From the NCBI GenBank assembly GCA_020072905.1, contig JAIQGB010000107.1, forward strand, positions 1 through 10,979: DNA of 10,979 nucleotides, read 5' to 3'. Position 1 is the first letter of the stretch. Each line of letters opens with the position of its first letter. The translations under genes were made by a program, and so were the position numbers. The notes under the pieces were generated by a model, which worked only from the letters and a program-made list of their open reading frames with translations, was not told the DNA's origin and did not search any database. This DNA comes from Terriglobia bacterium. Its GTDB lineage: Bacteria > Acidobacteriota > Terriglobia > UBA7540. This document shows positions 7,551 through 10,979 of this stretch, piece by piece.

Positions 7551-7785
7551 GAGACAGGAGGTCGACGAGGAGCTTGCGCCGGGAGAAGGGACGTTACATG
7601 GATGGAATCCTTTCCTGGAACGGCGCTCCTTCCCGTGCGTCGTCCCGTTCAGACCCCTCGGATTGGCCGGCTCTCTTTCCGAAGTGTCGATCCTGGGAAC
7701 AAGAGGCTGTTCGCGCGACTGAGCTTTTGCATTTTGAATCGTCGGTCTGTATTGGGCGTCACGGGCACTCGAGCTGCCGTCCCGA
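7551..7785. other. Divergent spacer between the operon promoter and the regulator promoter
   Basis: No gene, repeat or RNA that I recognise is present in these 235 bp. Short plus-strand frames cross it (for example from 7602 and from 7517), but they lack family motifs and have no consistent ribosome site, so I do not call them. Confidence 0.4.
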
Positions 7786-7815
7786 TTGCTGTCTATCGGA
7801 CTTTTCCGCTATACT
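7786..7815 (+). promoter_or_regulatory. Candidate promoter of the LacI-family regulator gene
   Basis: TTGCTG (7786-7791) and TATACT (7810-7815, five of six) are separated by 18 bp. This gives a start near 7822 and a leader of about 77 bases to the regulator ATG. The -35 box is only half consensus, which suits weak expression of a repressor. No operator copy overlaps it. Confidence 0.4.
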
Positions 7816-7854
7816 TCGCTTTCAAGAGAAAACTCGACCGCCGTTTTAGCGAAG
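7814..7854 (+). repeat. 7-bp inverted repeat in the regulator leader
   Basis: CTTCGCT (7814-7820) is matched by AGCGAAG (7848-7854) across a 27-base loop, ending about 33 bases before the Shine-Dalgarno of the regulator gene. It could form a weak hairpin in the leader or be a chance match; there is no T-run. Confidence 0.2.
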
Positions 7855-7898
7855 AAGGATAGGCGTTCGGTGGCGCTTGAACGGCTGGAGGAAGCAAG

Positions 7899-8993
7899 AT
7901 GGGACGCGCAGGCAGGTCCAGGCGAAATGCCAGCAGCAAGGTTGCGAGCATCTATGATGTAGCCAGAGAGGCCAAAGTCTCGGTGTTCACCGTTTCGGGC
8001 GTCATCAACAAGAAAAGTCATGTGGGCAAAAGACTACGCGAACGCGTCGAAGCGGCAATCAACCGACTGAACTACCGGCCCAATCTTCTGGCGCGGAGCC
8101 TGGCAAAACAACGGACCCACACGATCGGTATTGTCGTTCCTGACATCGCTAATCCCTTTTTCCCTCTGGTCGTGCGCGGCGCAGAAGATGCGGCACAAAA
8201 GCACGGCTACAATCTTCTGCTTTGTAATAGCGATGACATCTTGGAAAAAGAGGAAAGGGCCCTGGAATTACTGCTCTCAAAGCGCGTGGACGGGATTCTG
8301 CTGACGAAAACGGCGCAAGACTTCAGCCCATCCATTTGGAGAATGATCGCTGATGTGAACGTTCCCTTTGTCCTTCTCATGCGCGAATACCCCAAGCTGA
8401 CCCGGGACGCCGTAATAACCGACGATTACAAAGGGGCCTACGAGGCGGCCTGCCAATTGGCGCGCGCGGGCCATCGCAAGATCGGCCTGGTCGGTGGGCC
8501 ACTCAATGTGAGCAACGGCAAGGCACGCTGGAAAGGATTTCACGATGGTCTAAGAGCGATGGGGCTCCCTTACGACAAGGAACTCGTGGTCCAGGGTGAT
8601 TATCGTATGGAGTCGGGATACCGAGGAGGCCACTCACTGCTGGCCCGTCGGCCGGACGGAGTTTACGTCGCCAATTTCCTCATGACCGTCGGTTTTCTCA
8701 AGGCCGCAGACGAAATGGGGTTACGGTGCCCGGAGGATTTCGGACTTGTCAGCTTCGACGACTACCCCTGGCTCGCGCTGTTTCACCCACGACTCACGAC
8801 CGTGGAGCTTCCCAAGTACCAGGTAGGATTCGCGGCCGCAGAACTGCTGCTCGAAAGAATCAACGGTGACCGCAGTCGAGGCGGGGGGCTGAAGTTGACG
8901 CCCGAGTTGCGTGTCCGCGAATCCTGCGGCTTCGGGCTCTGCATCTCCAGGGCGCATTCCCGTGAATTCGTTCCGGTTAAGGAGCCCGGATAG
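7899..8993 (+). CDS. LacI-family transcriptional regulator, probable repressor of the inositol genes
   Basis: 364-aa protein. After a basic N-terminal tail of about 16 residues, the LacI-type helix-turn-helix spans about residues 17-38 (SIYDVAREAKVSVFTVSGVIN). The hinge helix is near 60-70 (YRPNLLARSLA), with L68 equivalent to the LacI hinge Leu56 that inserts into the central CpG of an operator. The rest is a periplasmic-binding-protein-like effector domain, starting TIGIVVPDIANPFFPLV (75-91), a standard LacI/GalR arrangement. Residue G34 takes the place of LacI Arg22, which is usually Arg in this family. The ATG at 7899 is preceded by GGAGG seven bases upstream. It sits between two promoters that share operator CTAAGCGYTTWG, so it is most likely their local regulator. 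The inducer is unknown; an inositol derivative is the natural guess. It is not related to the DeoR-type IolR of Bacillus. Confidence 0.92.
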   Translation: MGRAGRSRRNASSKVASIYDVAREAKVSVFTVSGVINKKSHVGKRLRERVEAAINRLNYRPNLLARSLAKQRTHTIGIVVPDIANPFFPLVVRGAEDAAQKHGYNLLLCNSDDILEKEERALELLLSKRVDGILLTKTAQDFSPSIWRMIADVNVPFVLLMREYPKLTRDAVITDDYKGAYEAACQLARAGHRKIGLVGGPLNVSNGKARWKGFHDGLRAMGLPYDKELVVQGDYRMESGYRGGHSLLARRPDGVYVANFLMTVGFLKAADEMGLRCPEDFGLVSFDDYPWLALFHPRLTTVELPKYQVGFAAAELLLERINGDRSRGGGLKLTPELRVRESCGFGLCISRAHSREFVPVKEPG

Positions 8994-9193
8994 CAAGAAC
9001 CATCGACGCTCTCCTATCCCTCCACGATGCAGCCCCAGCCGCCAGCGCGTGTGGCGACCGTCGGTGCTGGCCAGCGCCGCAGCAAATCCTGACACGAACT
9101 CCCAGCTAAACAGCTCGAGCAGGCACACCGAGTCTGCGCGCGAAGGCCTGACCTTTCCTCACAAGACGCTCCCCGAAGACCGCTGATGCACCC

Positions 9194-9222
9194 TTGACAT
9201 GACGGGAGGCATTCGAGTAGGC
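9194..9222 (+). promoter_or_regulatory. Sigma70-type promoter of iolB
   Basis: A perfect -35 TTGACA (9194-9199), a 17-bp spacer and TAGGCT (9217-9222, three of six) lie upstream of iolB. The -10 box is weak, but the geometry equals that of the operon promoter at 7550-7523. In both cases 24-25 bases separate TTGACA from the operator. The predicted start is near 9229, leaving a leader of about 78 bases. Confidence 0.6.
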
Positions 9223-9223
9223 T

Positions 9224-9235
9224 CTAAGCGTTTAG
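9224..9235 (+). promoter_or_regulatory. Predicted LacI-family operator O2 (iolB promoter)
   Basis: CTAAGCGTTTAG is a 12-bp near-palindrome with five of six symmetric pairs and a central CG. It shares ten of twelve bases with the site at 7508-7519. It starts one base after the -10 box and therefore overlaps the transcription start, a position that would block RNA polymerase. The two sites together give the consensus CTAAGCGYTTWG. Confidence 0.7.
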
Positions 9236-9306
9236 CGGCCCGGAGGAACACAGGCACGTTTCTTCCGGCGTGTCACCCGATCAGGACTTCCCGAGCGGAG
9301 TAATCT

Positions 9307-10155
9307 GTGAACCAAACCGATCCTGTGGTCCACTCCCGAAACCTAGCTGCGGATCAACCGGGCGAACTGCTCACTCTTCCCCGCGAAACCGCCGGCTGGC
9401 AGTGGATGAGTTTCTTTGTGAGACGGCTGCTTCCAGGGGTGACATGGGAATCCGCAACAGAAAGCGAAGAATTGGTGCTCGTCCTTCTGGGTGGTCAATG
9501 CACTGCAGATTGGGGTCGCGGCCCACATCTAATCGGACAGCGAAAGAACGTGTTTGATGGTTTCCCCTATGCTCTGTATGTCCCTTCGGGAAACCACGTG
9601 GTCCTAAAGGCTGAGACCGTTTGCGAGGTGGCAGAATGCAGGGTTCCCTCCAGGGCCCGACTAGAACCCAAGCTTCTTACTCCGGCGGACGTGGTCAGCA
9701 GCCTGCGAGGAGGCGAGAATAGTTCGCGCCAGATCGTCGACGTGATCCCTCCCCGCTTTGCGGCGGACCGCCTGCTTGTGGTGGAGGTCTATACTCCAGG
9801 CGGAAACTGGTCAAGCTACCCCCCACACAAACACGATGTTCACAACCCCCCTTCCGAGGTTGACCTCGACGAGATCTACTACTACCGGATGGAGCACCCG
9901 GAAGGGTTTGCTTTCCAGAACCTCTATAATCCTACAACTTCTGAAGATGTGACTCTGAAGATCTACGATGGCGATGCCGTGCTTGTCCGGGACGGATACC
10001 ACCCCGTCGTGGCTGGCCCAGGATACAACGTTTACTATCTGAACTTCCTGGCCGGAACGTCGCGCGCTCTGGCCGGTACCGAAGACCCGAAACGTGCCTG
10101 GATTCGGTCAACTTGGAAGGAACTGGACCCCCGGTTGCCGCTTGTGCGCGGATAA
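9307..10155 (+). CDS. iolB: 5-deoxy-glucuronate isomerase
   Basis: Bicupin metal enzyme of 282 aa, near the family's usual 270. IolB isomerises 5-deoxy-D-glucuronate to 2-deoxy-5-keto-D-gluconate (DKG), the step after IolD. The C-terminal cupin carries the recognisable metal site: H174 and H176 in PPHKHD, E189 in DLDEIYYYR, and H232 in DGYHPVVAGPGYNVYYLN. EGFAFQNLYN (199-208) is a further IolB signature. The start is a GTG at 9307 with GGAG seven bases upstream. The gene lies on the strand opposite the other catabolic genes but has its own promoter with a matching operator, so co-regulation is likely. The usual partner iolC is not found next to it. Confidence 0.93.
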   Translation: MNQTDPVVHSRNLAADQPGELLTLPRETAGWQWMSFFVRRLLPGVTWESATESEELVLVLLGGQCTADWGRGPHLIGQRKNVFDGFPYALYVPSGNHVVLKAETVCEVAECRVPSRARLEPKLLTPADVVSSLRGGENSSRQIVDVIPPRFAADRLLVVEVYTPGGNWSSYPPHKHDVHNPPSEVDLDEIYYYRMEHPEGFAFQNLYNPTTSEDVTLKIYDGDAVLVRDGYHPVVAGPGYNVYYLNFLAGTSRALAGTEDPKRAWIRSTWKELDPRLPLVRG

Positions 10156-10165
10156 GCGCCGCGCA
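10145..10165 (+). terminator. Hairpin enclosing the iolB stop codon
   Basis: TGCGCGG (10145-10151) pairs perfectly with CCGCGCA (10159-10165) around a seven-base loop that holds the iolB TAA. The stem has six GC pairs of seven. The following bases are C/T-rich (CCCTCTCTCTCC) but contain no T-run, so an intrinsic terminator is possible, not certain; it could also stabilise the 3' end of the message. Confidence 0.35.
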
Positions 10166-10282
10166 GCATCCCTCTCTCTCCCCACGAAGGCGTTGGACAC
10201 ACGCATGAGATCATCCTCAACCACGCTCATCTGTGCAGGCAGCTTCGCCAATATAGTAATATACGCATGAATACTGTTACAG

Positions 10283-10294
10283 AGAATATATTCT
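10283..10294. repeat. 12-bp perfect palindrome AGAATATATTCT
   Basis: The sequence is its own reverse complement and lies in the AT-rich spacer. It could be a regulator site for the downstream dehydrogenase gene or simply an AT-rich chance palindrome. It is unlike the LacI-type operators elsewhere in the window. Confidence 0.3.
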
Positions 10295-10422
10295 TCTCAA
10301 GACTTCTTCACTGGCTCATTCTATCGTATGCGTGCTGTGGCCTCACTTTGTGCTAATTTTGGACTAGAGGAATGCGTAGGTTGCGGTTCTTGTGTGTATG
10401 TCATTTCACGATTTCAATAAGT

Positions 10423-10428
10423 TATAAT
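10423..10428 (+). promoter_or_regulatory. Consensus -10 box, candidate promoter of the dehydrogenase gene
   Basis: TATAAT is perfect and followed by a T-rich stretch. At 16-18 bp upstream no good -35 is seen (GTCATT or TGTCAT at best). If used, transcription would start near 10435 with a leader of about 235 bases. Confidence 0.35.
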
Positions 10429-10670
10429 TTTTCTGAATTCGGAGCCGGTTCGATTTCCACCCGCCCCCCAGTTCTTCCGGGCGGTTGCCCTGCGTCAAGA
10501 TTCGGCCATAGAGCTCAACCGGTCAGCACAGGCCGATTCAGGCCTCCGGCATAATAGTAGGCGGACTGGAGTCAATGCACGCTTCCGAGAAGGACCCGTC
10601 TTGCGATCGCCGCCACGCGGGTTCGTGCGAGGGGACCTCGACCGGCAACTCGGCTTAAGGGAGGAATAAT

Positions 10671-10862
10671 GTGGACCTCGGTCTGAAAGGGAAAGTGGGC
10701 ATGATCGCCGGAGCGAGCCGCGGGCTGGGCTTGGCGATTGCCAAGGCGCTGGCCGCGGAAGGCGCGTCGGTTTCGATGGCTTCTCGCGACCCAGCGGCCA
10801 TCGATGCCGCGGCCAACAAAGTGCGCCAGGAAACCGGAGTCGCCGCACTTGGAGTGCTCGCG
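10671..10862 (+). CDS. Short-chain dehydrogenase/reductase, N-terminal fragment (about 64 aa)
   Basis: It begins with a GTG at 10671 behind AGGGAGGA. The first residues form the Rossmann nucleotide-binding unit of classical SDRs: KGKVGMIAGASRGLGLA, with the glycine motif G14-A-S-R-G18-L-G20, then AAEGASVSMASRD ending the second strand. Similarity to SDRs runs to about residue 64 (ETGVAALGVLA). A normal member continues with an Asp-containing fourth strand and the Ser-Tyr-Lys triad about 100 residues later. Here the frame stays open to the window end, but the following bases are the reverse strand of an ABC ATPase gene, so the protein is broken at about 10860. The N-terminus alone does not reveal the substrate. 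Confidence 0.75.
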
Positions 10863-10978
10863 AGCTCGTGCGTGACGAGGACGATCGTCGCGCCGAGGCT
10901 GGCGCGGAGCTGCGAGATGAGGTCGTCCAGCAGCTTCGAGCTGATCGGGTCGAGGCCGGCCGAGGGCTCGTCGAAGAA
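10856..10978 (-). CDS. MlaF-type ABC transporter ATPase, internal fragment (41 aa)
   Basis: Read on the minus strand from 10978, the frame gives the Walker B region FFDEPSAGLDPISS, a helix LLDDLISQL, then the strand and switch histidine in TIVLVTHELAS. The PISS segment after the D-loop and the VTHELAS ending are typical of the ATPase of the Mla/Ttg2 retrograde lipid transport system of Gram-negative bacteria. It is cut at both sides: at the window edge upstream, and at a junction with the dehydrogenase gene at about 10856. It does not belong to the inositol locus and points to a chimeric junction. Confidence 0.75.
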
Positions 10979-10979
10979 T

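Larger units (their letters stand above)
10166..10670. other. Gene-free, AT-richer spacer between iolB and the dehydrogenase gene
   Basis: About 500 bp without a supported gene. The stretch from about 10245 to 10440 is clearly richer in A and T than the rest of the window. Inside it are a 12-bp perfect palindrome at 10283-10294 and a consensus -10 box at 10423-10428. A CCGCCC/GGGCGG stem at 10461-10484 with a 12-base loop is also present, without a T-run. One short frame (10372-10554) has no family features. Confidence 0.5.

Noticed and set aside
7327..7862. Several plus-strand frames in the divergent spacer (from 7327, 7517 and 7602)
   Set aside because: They cross the strong minus-strand promoter or the regulator promoter, lack motifs, and have no convincing ribosome sites.
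7870..7882. A third operator near the regulator start (GGCGCTTGA)
   Set aside because: Only one half resembles CTAAGCGCTT; the other half has no match, so autoregulation through this site is not supported.
10461..10484. CCGCCC/GGGCGG hairpin as an intrinsic terminator
   Set aside because: The stem is only six base pairs with a 12-base loop and no T-run, and it lies upstream of the dehydrogenase gene, not after a gene end.
1..10979. CRISPR array, tRNA or rRNA genes, phage defence genes
   Set aside because: No regularly spaced repeats, no cloverleaf or rRNA sequence, and no nuclease, helicase or toxin-antitoxin motifs were seen on either strand.

Overview
The window is a GC-rich bacterial segment with short intergenic gaps and clear Shine-Dalgarno sites. 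It carries most of a myo-inositol catabolic locus. No rRNA, tRNA or other taxonomic marker is present. The style of the proteins and the IS630-type remnant would suit a soil or sediment lineage such as Acidobacteriota or Verrucomicrobiota, but that placement is a weak inference.

Layout. An internally deleted IS630-type transposase (17-487) sits directly downstream of a minus-strand operon. In transcription order the operon is: a transaldolase-family gene (7240-6143), iolD (5884-4019), iolA (3993-2521), iolE (2492-1566) and iolG (1547-513). iolD to iolG are separated by only 18-28 bp; about 255 bp separate the transaldolase gene from iolD. A 658-bp divergent spacer follows, then on the plus strand a LacI-family regulator (7899-8993), iolB (9307-10155), a 515-bp AT-richer spacer, and the start of a short-chain dehydrogenase (10671 onward). 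That last gene breaks off after about 64 codons and runs into an inverted fragment of an MlaF-type ABC ATPase, probably an assembly or library chimera.

Pathway. IolG oxidises myo-inositol to 2-keto-myo-inositol. IolE dehydrates it, IolD opens the ring to 5-deoxyglucuronate, IolB isomerises this to 2-deoxy-5-keto-gluconate (DKG), and IolA converts the end product malonate semialdehyde to acetyl-CoA and CO2. The kinase IolC and aldolase IolJ, which normally link DKG to malonate semialdehyde, are not in the window. In the position of first operon gene there is instead a transaldolase-family protein with a Gln at the position that separates fructose-6-phosphate aldolases (Gln) from transaldolases (Glu). 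DKG has the donor stereochemistry used by this enzyme class. The gene may therefore encode a kinase-independent DKG-cleaving or DHA-transferring enzyme, and this is the most interesting hypothesis here.

Regulation. Two strong sigma70-like promoters, one driving the transaldolase-led operon and one driving iolB, have the same architecture: TTGACA, a 16-17 bp spacer, a -10 box, then a near-palindromic operator CTAAGCGYTTWG at the start of transcription. These are the probable binding sites of the LacI-family regulator encoded between them.
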